Shown here: positions 33,017 through 44,149 of the stretch, one piece after another
Numbering within the stretch: the stretch's first letter is position 1
Layout of the letters: every line of letters starts with the position of its first letter
From: Lepidostoma basale
Taxonomy: Eukaryota; Arthropoda; Insecta; Trichoptera; Lepidostomatidae
Assembly: GCA_022606425.2 (NCBI GenBank)
Contig: JAHDVF020000508.1
Location: 372,001 to 436,000 of the forward strand
DNA length: 64,000 nt
Reading direction: 5' to 3'
Translations under genes and position numbers: made by a program
Notes under the pieces: generated by a model
Database searches by the model: none
Seen by the model: the letters and a program-made list of their open reading frames with translations, nothing else
Told to the model about the DNA's origin: nothing

Positions 33017-33411
33017 TTTGACACGGCTTTCATGTTAATTCGCATATTTCATTTTGTTATTGAGTCATGTTATTGTTATTGAGTTTTCTGGTCTGTAAAG
33101 AGTCATGCGTAACCATTTGTCTAGCATCGTGTGTAGATATAATAAACCAGCGAGTTAAATAACATCTCTTCTTAATCGCCGATCGTCACATACTTAGATT
33201 CCTTGTATCGGCATCACCAGGAAGCGAGGGACGGGGTACGTGCTCATAGAGCGGCGCGGAGACTAAATGCCAATCGCACATTACTAACAGTTGTAATTTT
33301 TTTATCACCCGTTCAGAAAGGCTCCGTTTGGTCTCCTTCACTATTACATATTAGCTCCGTAATCATTTCGCATGAAGAGAGTTGTCACATCATATCTAAT
33401 ATTTATAGAAA
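33017..33411. other. Unassigned DNA
   Basis: No recognised family. Confidence 0.3.
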
Positions 33412-33640
33412 AAAAGAACGCCACACTATTCTTTATTAATATACTGCTCTCGAATCCTCAACAATCATACATCGGGTAATGCACGTGCATCGATTTCTCT
33501 GACTCTTTTATAATGATATTTGATTAATTTGATGATACCACGTTTTCCTCCGTATTCATCTCTTTCTTGCTCTATTCATCTATCGTTAACGTATACTTTA
33601 TTTACCATACTCTCTTTCCATGTTTCCAAACAATATAATT
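33412..33640 (-). mobile_element. Diverged LINE A fragment
   Basis: Follows LINE A order (CACACT.TTCTTT, TCATACATCG, CGATTTCTCTGACTC, CCACGTTTTCCTC, TCTTTCCATGTTTCCAAAC) without the extreme 3' tail. Confidence 0.5.
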
Positions 33641-33890
33641 AACATAGGAAATTGAATTTTTTGTTTGTTTATTATCCACAAAATATTAAAAAAGACGACA
33701 TGTTTCAGAGGATACCTACATCTTCAGGTGTAAATATATAATAAAAACTAATCAAAAAAGACTAATATAAAAAACGCATTTAAAATTCGATACAATCATT
33801 TAAATTTAAAAATTAACCTGGGCTAATTGTTATAAGTACTAATAATTATTTTTTTATCAGTAAGAACTAATAAATAATATTAAACAATAA
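33640..33890 (-). repeat. PLE terminal repeat with hammerhead-like module
   Basis: Minus strand: CTGAAGA (33727-33721), extra T, GTAGG/CCTCT imperfect stem, GAAAC, CATG, TC. Same body as 20905-21150. Confidence 0.45.
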
Positions 33891-34974
33891 TAATACATAA
33901 TGATAGTATAAAAATATAAAATTGTAATTTAGAAATAACAAATATTTGAAAAGACGTAATTTATATAGAAATTAATAAATGATTAATTTGCATATGATTG
34001 GGAATGTTTTTTTAATATTTTTTGAATAATAAACAATTTTTTTTTTAAATTTTATAATTATATTACTACGGAATTCCACAGTGTTAATGTATTAGCTTTC
34101 AATAAGTTTAATATAATGAATCTTTCATTATTTTTTTCATGACGTTTTCAAACCCGCTGCATTAAATTATATGTGCCTTTGCCACTAATGCATTTTATAA
34201 TGCTATAGCACAGCGAAGCATGCAATTTCCATAAAATATAACAAAACTTTTAGGAAACAGACATTGTCATTATTATGAGTTCTACATAATTGTTTAAGGT
34301 TTCTACCTTGTTGACTGCGGTTCTGAACAGCGATGTGGTGCTACTTCTGAACCATTGTTTTAGATTGTGCAGCCAAGAGATTCTTCACCGACCTGGTCTT
34401 CTTCTTCCTAGTATTTTTCCCTGAATTATCAGTTGACTTTGATTAGATGTAATAATATAAAATTTCTCAAAAGACTAACGATTTTATGAACATTGTTATT
34501 AAAAAATATGATGTGTCTAAATAGTTGATGTTTATTATTACATGATTAAAGCTTAGGTTAGAGGTGACCACAAGTTCATATATAAATAGAAATTATTTAC
34601 CGTTATAAATTACTCTGCAAATATAATGAATTACCCCCTTTCTGTAAGTACAACGTATTTTATTACATACCAAAACATTGCATATTTCTAAATTAATATA
34701 TGGTCATACTTAATCGTTTCTAGCAAACAGCAATCATTGGACGTGTTTACTTATCGGGTTCTCTGTCGCGTTGTCTCACGTACCGAGGACTGAGCCAGTC
34801 CTCGGCCACTGGAGATCGGGTGCCCTCGCTATAGCAAAAGTCTCGGATTATTCAGATCCTTGTTCACACTCCACATGCCAACACGCTGCGTCCCGACTGG
34901 GTGCGTTGGAATCACCAGGATCTATCTGAAACTCATATTTTTAAAGTAAGTATATTATCATTAATATTAGAACT
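33891..34974. other. Mixed repeat scraps and unassigned DNA
   Basis: PLE block CGGAATTCCACAGTGTTAAT at about 34070-34110; a decayed GATAATGC-type unit at about 34130-34290; a GC-rich unassigned patch at 34740-34920. Confidence 0.3.
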
Positions 34975-35800
34975 GGGAGAAAAAATAAATTCAGTTTATT
35001 TTCTCAGTAGATATTACCAACAAACTCTACGTTTAATGCAAGAACAAGTAAGATAATATATACAGGTATAATACCGGAAACGCATGAGAGATGGTTCGAG
35101 ATTAGGAAGACAAGATAGTCTCTAAAGTCAAGAGTATTTGCCCTCTGAGAGTAGGTACTTTCACTAATATGAAAGAAGTCGATAACCGAGGAGACCGAGT
35201 TTAGCAGACTAATTGCTCTTCCCACTGAAGTCGCCAGAGGCAGGTTAGTTCTGGCACAATAATCTGTGCTGTCGCTGTCGAAAATATCTATGATCGCTTC
35301 GGAGATCGATGTCTTTCATTCGATTTCATACGATGGTCTCAATAAATGTCTTAAACTATATTAATTGTTAGTAATATTTTTTGAGAAAATAAACTGATTT
35401 GATTTGTTTTAATGAGAGACAAAAATACCAACATCATCCAGCACGGCCGAGTTCTCGAAATATCCCCTGATTGATCTAAAGGTTATGCGATGGCCTTCTT
35501 TCAAAGCCGCAGAAAGTTGGTCCCCAATATTCCCAAAAGAAATGCCACGTGATAGAGACATAGACAGCTACCATACTCCCTCACGTAGAAATACCTACCT
35601 CAGATTTTTTTTCTGAACCCTCTCTAGCATAACGAAATATCTCGATTCGTGAGGACTCCATATTACGGAACCACTTTCGAGTATGTTTCGTACCAATTGG
35701 GATCTCTGAAAACTCTTCTGGTCCGAACGAAGAAGCCCAACATCCTCGATGCAATATCACAAATCCTCTCTCATAGATGATCCCGAGATCTCTGAATGTC
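34975..35800 (-). mobile_element. LINE B 3' end with a nested inverted copy
   Basis: Minus strand encodes VRNILESGSVIWSPHESRYF, MLERVQKK, LLGILGTNFLRL, then RTNLPLATSVGRAISLLNSV and IDFFHISESTYSQRANTLDF, ending AATAAACTGAATTTATTTT. This is the RT C-terminus of a Jockey/CR1-like LINE. Between 35295 and 35405 a short plus-strand copy of the same LINE's 3' end (GATCGCTTCGGAGATCGATG to AATAAACTGATTTGATTTG) interrupts it. Confidence 0.65.
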
Positions 35801-35855
35801 AAAATAATACATGCTGTGAGAAAATGGGAGAAAATAATATTAGGACTGGAAGAAA

Positions 35856-35965
35856 ATTGAGAGATTTGGAGAATCGAGAGAGATAGTCAGGGACAGGAGC
35901 CAGTGGAGGACTGTTGTGGAGGAGACCAAGTCCCATGCCGGGATGTAGCACCGAAAAAAATAAGA
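35856..35965 (+). mobile_element. LINE C-terminal scrap
   Basis: Encodes VRDRSQWRTVVEETKSHAGM stop, the usual last residues of many non-LTR ORFs. Confidence 0.4.
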
Positions 35966-36004
35966 TTATCATTAATATGACCACATAAAGGGCAATTAAT
36001 TAAC

Positions 36005-36230
36005 TACGACAGCTTGCAAGGGGTCTACGACAATTGTGAAAAAAATTGGGGGTCCATGACATGTAAATGGGGGTTCACGAGATGGTTCAACTAAATTGAA
36101 GCTGAATATTGACACGCAAAACGAATATCGAGCTAAAAAAAAAGGTCCCCAAACGATCACGGGTTCTTCACAAAATAGAAGAAATCGGCAAGGGGTCTAC
36201 GGGATAAAAAAGTTTGGAAATCTCTGATTT
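36005..36230. repeat. Possible hAT-type end fragment
   Basis: GGCAAGGGGTCTACGGGATA then AAAGTTTGGAAATCTCTG resembles hAT ends (CAGnGnTTCCAAACTTTTT inverted). Only one end is visible. Confidence 0.25.
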
Positions 36231-36279
36231 AGACGGTTAGAGATGATTGTCAGCTCTAGCTCTCTATTCTGTCATGATT

Positions 36280-36480
36280 AATACGATTGAAAATGTTTTC
36301 TAAAAGCTTTATGATATTTTTAATCAAACACGATTAAGCCAAAAATTGGCTTGGTTCTCGGTACAATTTATAAAGCCCTAGCAACGTGGAAACATGTCAT
36401 TCCCATAAATTATGTAATAAATAAAATTCTAGAGAACATACGATATTATGGAGTTTTACATGATGTTCAAGAAACAAATA
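36280..36480. repeat. Decayed hammerhead-like repeat, inverted
   Basis: Holds GTGGAAACATGTCATTCCCA then the AATAAAATTCTAGAGAACAT body and ACATGATGTTCAAGAAAC end; a partial inverted arm precedes it. Confidence 0.35.
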
Positions 36481-36797
36481 TACTTACATGCTTACGACCT
36501 AGCGCACAAATGTATAAAGTTATACCATAAATGAGGTATATATTCATATTAAAAATATAGTTTTGCCTTATTTTTAATAACCACCAAATAAAGGATATTT
36601 TAATCAAATAAAAACACCACTTGTTTGTCCCTCTGTCGATCTTCATCGAAACTAAAGTGCAGGAATCTAGATAATTTTTCAGAGGTTTGTGTCTTGGATA
36701 AACTTTAAATCATACCGTTGTCAAAGTTTATCGACTCTAATAGGAAAGGTGTCGGCAGATGGCTTAGGTTATATTGAGAAATCATTTCAGATCTGCC

Positions 36798-36895
36798 ATG
36801 CTTAAAATTCGAAGAATCGGTGGGCTCGTATTATTCGATATATGAATGTAGAGGAATCTGGAAGGGTGTGTCAGGATAGCGTTGTTTTTTTTTAA
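36798..36895 (+). mobile_element. LINE A fragment
   Basis: Reads a diverged RRIGGLV, then MNVEESGRVCQDSVV, the CMNVEEAREVCQD block of LINE A. Confidence 0.45.
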
Positions 36896-37611
36896 AGGAA
36901 CATAGAAGTTTCCGCCACACACCCGAGGCTGTAATAGGGCGTAGCGGCGCCCTTTTGTCAGCCTCGCTCGTACATTCCCTGGGCCTGTCCAGTGCCATCT
37001 TGACGTAATAACAAGCCGCAGGGTTCGATTCAATGTGGCCGACGGAGGAGGCCTTCGCCTCAGCTGTCATTCGGTCGTACCTTTCATACAGATTTGTTAC
37101 GATGAATCGATGTTTTTTTTAAATTATTTTTTTAATTGTTTTCGATATATTTTAAGAATGCAAATGATTCTTCATGACATTCCTAGTAAACTTAAAATTT
37201 CAATATTTATTAATAAAGCTTTACGAGCGAAATAATCGAGCCTGCAATCAAATCATGTGCATTACTTATTTTAATAAATCTGATTCGATGGAAAAAAATA
37301 TGGAAAATAAAATAATGTTCATTGTAATATCTCAAAGAAATATTTTTATGTAATTTGAATACTTCACAGCCTTGAAGTTTTAACCAAAGTTTCGCAAAAT
37401 AATATTATATCATTTAATTTTTATGCAGAAATTGCATGACAACACGAATTATTTCAAAGTACCAAAACACCTAGGAATCCAATGTGAAAAAGTACATTTA
37501 ATAAAATAAAAATAGTATATAAGAAAATAGTTCATCCAAAAGGGAAGAAAATATTTTTTACATATTAAAGCATGTGCAATTGTTGTGTGTGAAATGGAAG
37601 TTAACAAGACT

Positions 37612-37772
37612 AATAAGTTGTCCGTCGTCCACTGCAGAACGTAAACCTTTCCCAACGCATGTCACCAGTGAGTCCTCCGACAAATATGGCCGGCTCACTG
37701 CCATTTCAGTCTGCTTACCTTCTAAGCCATCTCAGATACCTCGGTTCTTTGTCGAGTAAATTCATTTCTAGC
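37612..37772 (-). mobile_element. LINE D-related fragment in P copy A
   Basis: Similar in order to 32215-32500 (GTCCGTCGTCCACTGC, CAGAACGTAAACCTTTCCCA, TCAGATACCTCGGTTCTTTG). Repeated in copy B at 42241-42402. Confidence 0.4.
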
Positions 37773-38160
37773 TCTCAAACATGAATAATTCTAACGAAAT
37801 CGAAGCAAGAGCAGACACTGTCAGAACATCTCTTAAGAGAAGCAGAATTGAGAATATTGCGACTTATTGTGGGGAGAACTCTTAGAGATACAATAACCAA
37901 TGAAGAAATTCGCAAATCCTGCAAAATTGAAGACATAGTCAGATGGAATAGGTAGAGAAGATGATTCTGGAGGGACCACATTGAGAGAATGAATTCAGCA
38001 AGAATTCCTAATATCGTGATACACGAGACTCCAGAGGGCCGTCGACCACCAGAACGACCACCAAAGAGATGGAGAGAAGGCTGGTCGTCTTCATCACAGG
38101 AAGAAAGTTGATATCCTGCATAAACAGATCACAAGATCTACAATTAGAAGAATAAGAAGA
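37773..38160 (+). mobile_element. LINE E fragment in P copy A
   Basis: Encodes KIEARADTVRT-like codons, LRILRLIVGRTLRDTITNEE, KSCKIEDIV and RRPPERPPKRWREGW. Same copy as 42408-42810. Confidence 0.55.
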
Positions 38161-38349
38161 TGAAGAAGAACATGAATATCGCTGGTTATGATATCATATG
38201 GAAGCTTTATTAAATTGTGAGTGTAATGAAGGAATAGGGTGGTGATTGAAAACATGTTTTTGTATTCAATATATATTTTATTGAGTTTTTATGATCTACC
38301 GATTCTATTAGTACTGTCAGAAAGAATCGGCAAAGAAAACCAACAGACT

Positions 38350-38877
38350 GAACAAATAAACACAAACAAACCATCACGCCGTTTCTCCGCAGGGGTAGGC
38401 AGCGAATGGACCACCACACTACTCTATCCTGGCAAACCTCTCTAGCTTCCTCCACATTCATACAACGAGTCATACACGTACGTTGATTCCTCCAACTTCT
38501 AACATGACCAACCTTTAAAATTTGATTAATTTGGTCATGCCATGTTTTCCTCGGTCTGCCTCGACTTCGTACCCCATTTACATCATTTACGTATACTTTC
38601 TTAACCATTCTTTCTCCATCCTTACGTTCCATATGTCTGAATCAACGCAGCGATCCTTTCATAATTTTGTTCATAATACCTTCTTCCGCTCTACATTCCT
38701 TTCTTATATCAGCATTTGAGATTCTGTCGTTTATCGTTCTACCACACATACGTCTTAGGGACCTCATCTCTACCGCATTTATTCTGCTCTCATCCTTCTT
38801 CTGCCAGTTCCATGCTTCGCTTCCATACATTAGGGTTGGGACCAGAACTCCATTGTGAACGGCCGTTCACAATGGAG
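38350..38877 (-). mobile_element. LINE A 3' end in P copy A
   Basis: Minus strand: YGSEAWNWQKKDESRINAVE, MRSLRRMCGRTINDRIS, RMVKKVYVNDVNGVRSRGRP and MTRCMNVEEAREVCQDRVVW. The junction with the P sequence is a perfect 32-bp palindrome at 38847-38878. Confidence 0.7.
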
Positions 38878-38879
38878 TA

Positions 38880-40560
38880 TTAAAAATAAAATAAAGCTGT
38901 GTTCCAGTGTCTGCAACAGAAAATGTGAACAGTGTCAAACAAAAAAAAAAAATTATTTGAATCAAACGGTGAGGGAATACTTGATTTCATCACACCGCCA
39001 CACATCCTTTTAAACAAATTTCTGTTCACCTGATTATTATCACTAATAACACTTAAAATTTCATAACCCACATTACTGAGTACCCCCAAAACCTTTGTGA
39101 CGATTTCCAATAAATAATGACTATCTAAATTTTTTACAGGAAAAATACCAACAACATCAGTTTTACCAGAAAATACTGATGTAACCATAAAGGTTTGCAC
39201 CGTGGTGGCTAATTCTAAATTTTTATTCATAGAAAACCCTTTGAGGTTCCCACCTTTATAATTAACTTCTGGTTTCACATATATTTCATCTAATAAGAGA
39301 TTCACTAACCTTTCATTAGCTGGTAATCTTTTAATTGTTTCTTCGAGATATTTCTTATGTATTATCCCAGTGCAATTAGAACCTACGTTAAATGTTTTGA
39401 TGTAATTTGGGTGAGGTAGCACTAACAAACCAGAATCCCGTAAAAAACGATATGCGGCAGGATACATAAAAAACATTGAGCTACTAAATATCAATAATTC
39501 TGTTGAATATTTATTCTTTGGGCTAACCCATAAACTTAATTGTTGTTCAATGAACTGTAAAAAATTTTTGTCTTCAGTACCAGAATATAATTGTTGGAAT
39601 TTTGTTGTTACATCATTAACTATTTCAGTGGCTGTTAGTGAATCTATGATTGTATTGTCTAGTGAACTTAACAAATTCTCAAGTTTTGAAAACCGATCAC
39701 ATTTTAAGTCTTTCCCCAAAACCCACAGAAATTTCTTTATATCTAACTCATTATTATTATAAAATATTTTAATATCAAATTGATCAGTTATTGTAATGGA
39801 ATGTGAAATTGAAGCTTTACGATTGAAATTTAATTTGTGTAAAATAATATGATCATCAAATATTTTTGATCCCCAATTCCTGATATTGAACTTCAGCGGT
39901 TGGTTCAATATATCCTCCATCCTCGAAATTTGGTCCGATACGAGCCAATTGGTGTTTGCTTCGTCAGACCGCCTCAAAATCACAGCTCGTCTTTGGGAAG
40001 GATCTTGTCGTGAAGTAGTCACTGGCTTGGAAAGATACGAAGGCAAGTTTGGGAAAATCGATGGAACTGCTCCATTTCGAAGACGCGTTCTTTTCTTTGG
40101 CAAGATGTGTATTTGGTCTGAAAACCGAATAAATAAAAACATTACATTATGTGCCTACTCAATTAACTATAGCAAATCTGAAGCACATTCGAATTCATAT
40201 AGTTATGACGGTATTTTTTCAAATGTATGTAAAAATATATTTTCAAACTAATATACAGCTATAATTTCACTTTATTTCATCACAATTTCATCACTGTATA
40301 TTTAAACTACTTTTAATTAAAGAAGGAAGAAGAAAATATATACCTTCAAAAGAAAACTTGTCCTCTGTAAGGATGTCACTGGTATGAAAATGTTTCGAAC
40401 ATACAATCATATGTCGTGAGACCACTAAATTTTTTCTGGGAATGCAGGACACCCACTTTTTGGACATTTCGGCATCGAGGGGGAATTTGAATCCGGAGAC
40501 ATATTCCCCTTGATTTGCATAGTTGGATTTGCAGCCGGGAACACAGCATTTTCTAGGCAT
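38880..40560 (-). pseudogene. THAP-domain P-element transposase, copy A, 3' truncated
   Basis: Exon 1 (40560-40344) encodes MPRKCCVPGCKSNY, a C2CH THAP zinc finger, and ends GAAG before GTATAT. Exon 2 starts at 40117 after TTTTCAG, joining in frame. It continues through LLLDEIYVKPEVNYKGGNLK (first catalytic Asp region) and ILSVISDNNQVNR (second), then SPFDSN..FDTVHIF, where the internal deletion fuses it to unrelated codons ending CRHWNTALFYF. The frame from 40117 to the deletion is open, so this copy is less damaged than copy B upstream of the deletion. Without the C-terminal catalytic part it cannot be a full transposase; short forms can act as repressors in P elements, but that is only a possibility here. 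Confidence 0.8.
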
Positions 40561-40561
40561 C

Positions 40562-40888
40562 TAAAAATTAGACAGTCATTGTGAATATATGACAAAAAAA
40601 TGATAACGTTCGAAACGATAACATGTAACATATTTAAATAAAAATATATTATTTATACTTTTAATATCCAACATCACTAACATCACTAATCTATATTGAA
40701 AGAACAACTGCAAACGGCAAACTAGAGGTTATTCAATTGAAATTGAAATATTTGAATTACATCTCAATACACAATATTTTGTTTTTGATAACACACATTG
40801 ATTTAACTTATTGAACGCTAAGGCATTAACACTGTGGAATTCCATAGTTATATACTTAAGAAATTGAAAATAACTTTGTTTAATCCAC
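40562..40888. repeat. P element 5' flank and PLE scrap, copy A
   Basis: Includes AACTTATTGAACGCTAAGGC..CACTGTGGAATTCC, the PLE terminal block, next to the tandem array. This AT-rich stretch would hold the transposase promoter; none is obvious. Confidence 0.35.
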
Positions 40889-41510
40889 TAAGTACACGTT
40901 GATTTAATTAAATAATGGTTTTATCACAAAAACATATCTGTTTAAATTTAATAACACAAAAAGCACTCGCTTCTAAATGTCAAATCACACGCGATACTGA
41001 AAAACAGGAAATATATCAACTGAAACTTAAATTTATAACACAGACATATCAAATACATATATATTCACACCTTTTATGAATTCTCATAAAGATTTTACCA
41101 GAAATAATGTAAGAAAACCCATAAATTTATCGAAATACACTTGATGGTTATGGAGGTTAGGGTGAAGATGGAGGTATGCTCCGAAACATGTCGTGTTTTT
41201 TAATAATTAGTGGATTAAACAAAGCTATTTTCAATTTCCTAAGTACACGTTGATTTAATTAAATAATGGTTTTATCACAAAAACACATCTGTTTAAATTT
41301 AATAACACAAAAAGCACTCACTTCGAAATTTCAAATCACACGTGATACGTGATACTGAAAACAGGAAATATATCAACTGTAACTTAAATTTATAACACAG
41401 ACTTATCAAATACATATATATTCACACCTTTTATGAATTCTCGTAAAGATTTTACCGGAAATAATGTAAGAAAACCCAAAAATTTATCGAAATACACTTG
41501 ATAAACGAGA
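40889..41510 (+). repeat. PLE-type tandem repeat with hammerhead-like module, copy A
   Basis: Units start at 40889 and 41240 (351 bp apart), each with TAAGTACACGTTGATTTAAT. The first unit ends with (G)TGAAGA 41162-41168, T, GGAG/CTCC, GAAAC 41183-41187, CATG, TC. The second unit stops before its module. Only core base C3 (here G) departs from the hammerhead consensus. Confidence 0.6.
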
Positions 41511-41623
41511 GCGGCCGGTACGAATCCCTAGGAGACTCGAAGAAGTGCAAAGCCTCAGCCCAAGTCAAACCATAGACAATATCAAGGAACATTGCGGCTT
41601 GATATAATGTCAAGATGGCACTG

Positions 41624-41631
41624 GCCTGTCC
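41624..41631. repeat. Target duplication between P copies A and B
   Basis: GCCTGTC(C) separates the right end of copy A from the left end of copy B and matches the left flank of copy A. Confidence 0.6.
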
Positions 41632-42240
41632 CAGTGCCATCTTGACGTAATAACAAGCCGCAGGGTTCGATTCAATGTGGCCGACGGAGGAGGCCATCGC
41701 CTCAGCTGTCACTTTAGCTGTCATTCGGTCGTACCTTTCATACAGATTTGTTACGATGAATCGATGTTTTTTTAAATTATTTTTTAAATTGTATTCGATA
41801 TATTTTAAGAATGCAAATGATTCTTCATGACATTCCTAGTAAACATAAAATTTCAATATTTATTAATAAAGCTTTACGAGCGAAATAATCGAGCCTGCAA
41901 TCAAATCATGTGCATTACTTATTTTAATAAATCTGATTCGATGGAAAAAAATATGGAAAATAAAATAATGTTCATTGTAATATCTCAAAGAAATATTTTT
42001 ATATAATTTTAACCCAAGTTTCGCAAAATAATATTATATCATTTAATTTTTATGCAGAAATTGCATGACAACACGAATTATTTCAAAGTATCAAAACACC
42101 TAGGAATCCAATGTGAAAAAGTACATTTAATAAAATAAAAATAGTATATAAGAAAATAGTTCATCCAAAAGAGAAGAAAATATTTTTTACATATTAAAGC
42201 ATGTGCAATTGTTGTGTGTGAAATGGAAGTTAACAAGACT

Positions 42241-42402
42241 AATAAGTTGTCCGTCGTCCACTGCAGAACGTAAACCTTTCCCAACGCATGTCACCAGTCA
42301 GTCCTCCGACAAATATGGCCTGCTCACTGCCATTTCAGTCTGCTTACCTTCTAAGCCATCTCAGATACCTCGGTTCTTTGTCGAGTAAATTCATTTCTAG
42401 CT
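42241..42402 (-). mobile_element. LINE D-related fragment in P copy B
   Basis: Counterpart of 37612-37772 with few differences. Confidence 0.4.
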
Positions 42403-42407
42403 CTCAA

Positions 42408-42810
42408 ACATGAATAATTCTAACAAAATCGAAGCAAGAGCAGACACTGTCAGAACCAAACATCTCTTAAGAGTAGCAGAATTGAGAACATTGCGACTTA
42501 TTGTGGGGAGAACTCTTAGAGATACAATAACCAATGAAGAAATTCGCAAATCCTGCAAAATTGAAGACATAGTGAGTTGGAATAGGTAGAGAAGATGATT
42601 CTGGAGGGACCACATTGAGAGAATGAATTCAGGAAGAATTCCTAATATCGTGATACATGAGACTCCAGAGGGCCGTCGACCACCAGAACGACCACCAAAG
42701 AGATGGAGAGAAGGCTGGTCGTCTCCATCACAGGAAGAAAGTTGATATCCTGCATAAACAGATCACAAGATCTACAATCAGAAGAATAAGAAGATGAAGA
42801 AGAACATGAA
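42408..42810 (+). mobile_element. LINE E fragment in P copy B
   Basis: Counterpart of 37773-38160; keeps RTKHLLRVAELRTLRLIVGR slightly better than copy A. Confidence 0.55.
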
Positions 42811-43004
42811 TATCGCTGGTTATGATATCATATGGAAGCTTTATTAAATTAAGAGTGTAATGAAGGAATAGGGTGGTGATTGAAAACATGTTTTTGTATT
42901 CAATATATATTTTATTGAGTTTTTACGATCTACCGATTCTATTAGTACTGTCAGAAAGAATCGGCAAAGAAAACTGACAGACTGAACAAACAAACACAAA
43001 CAAA

Positions 43005-43510
43005 CCATTACGCCGTTTCTCCGCAGGGGTAGGCAGAGAATGGACCACCACACTACTCTATCCTGGCAAACCTCTCTAGCTTCCTCCACATTCATACAAC
43101 GAGTCATACACGTACGTTGATTCCTCCAACTTCTAACATGACCAACCTTTAAAATTTGATTAATTTGGTCATGCCATGTTTTCCTCGGTCTGCCTCAACT
43201 TCGTACCCCATTTACATCATTTACGTATACTTTCTTAACCATTCTTTCTCCATCCTTACGTTCCATATGTCTGAACCAACGCAGCGATCCTTTCATAATT
43301 TTGTTCATAATACCTTCTTCCGCTCTACATTCCTTTCTTATATCAGCATTTGAGATTCTGTCGTTTATCGTTCTACCACACATACGTCTTAGGGACCTCA
43401 TCTCTACCGCATTTATTCTGCTCTCATCCTTCTTCTGCCAGTTCCATGCTTCGCTTCCATACATTAGGGTTGGGACCAGAACTCCATTGTGAACGGCCGT
43501 TCACAATGGA
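43005..43510 (-). mobile_element. LINE A 3' end in P copy B
   Basis: Counterpart of 38350-38877 with the same 32-bp palindromic junction (43481-43512). Confidence 0.7.
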
Positions 43511-44141
43511 GTATTAAAAATAAAATAAAGCTGTGTTCCAGTGTCTGCAACTCGCTGCTTCTTCTTTCAAGAAGTAGATCTGAAACAATGTACAAAAAGG
43601 CCATGAATACATGCAAAGGTTAATTAAAAATATATAGGAATTAGTTGGACCTTTGTATTTGGGTTAGTGTTAATAATTTTCTATATTTATTGCTCTGACT
43701 CGATGCTCGATTAATTTCTAAATTTAAATTATTTTTGGTTTTACAATAATTATTTAATAAAATATTTATCCATACAGTTGTAGACATTTCGAGAAGTGAA
43801 AATATGGAAGATTTACAAATGTTGCATGCATCAGATTTAAAATTATCAATTTCTAATTTTTCCAGTATTAAAGTCTTCAAAACATATTTTTGATTTCTTA
43901 AGTTTTGGAAAAAGACTTCAAACTTTTCCGTTATCAATGTTTGGAAAATTTGATAAGCTACCAGACCAACAGTCAAAGATTGACTAGATGGATATTTAAG
44001 CCCCCCGCGGTTTAAGGTTTCCAAATAAGATACGTTCGATGAATAATCTACAATCAAATCACGAGAAGAGGTCAGAATCTCCAGGCACCCTTCGCATTGA
44101 CACTTTTCAGTAATTTTTTTTGCAACATACCCGCAAATATA

Positions 44142-44149
44142 TACGAGTA
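44142..44149. other. TACGAGTA octamer in the P transposase
   Basis: Adds two residues in EVLVYICGYV; removing six bases gives EVYICGY. Copy A has no counterpart because of its deletion. Confidence 0.3.

Larger units (their letters stand above)
36990..41623 (-). mobile_element. P-superfamily element, copy A (internally deleted)
   Basis: Begins CAGTGCCATCTTGAC and ends with its complement GTCAAGATGGCACTG; a 7-bp GCCTGTC directly flanks both ends (36983-36989, 41624-41630), close to the 8-bp duplications of P elements. It holds a THAP-transposase pseudogene plus passenger LINE D, E and A ends and PLE tandem repeats. Relative to copy B it lacks about 1.45 kb of transposase, between points corresponding to 43551 and 45004. 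Confidence 0.8.

Noticed and set aside
32596..33045. 149-codon minus-strand protein
   Set aside because: Only its last 50 residues are LINE D; the rest is translation of the MITE at 32757-33016.
37035..41760. Assembly error as sole explanation for the P duplication
   Set aside because: The copies differ by a 1.45-kb deletion, unit number in the tandem array and many small changes, so they are distinct; long reads would still help.
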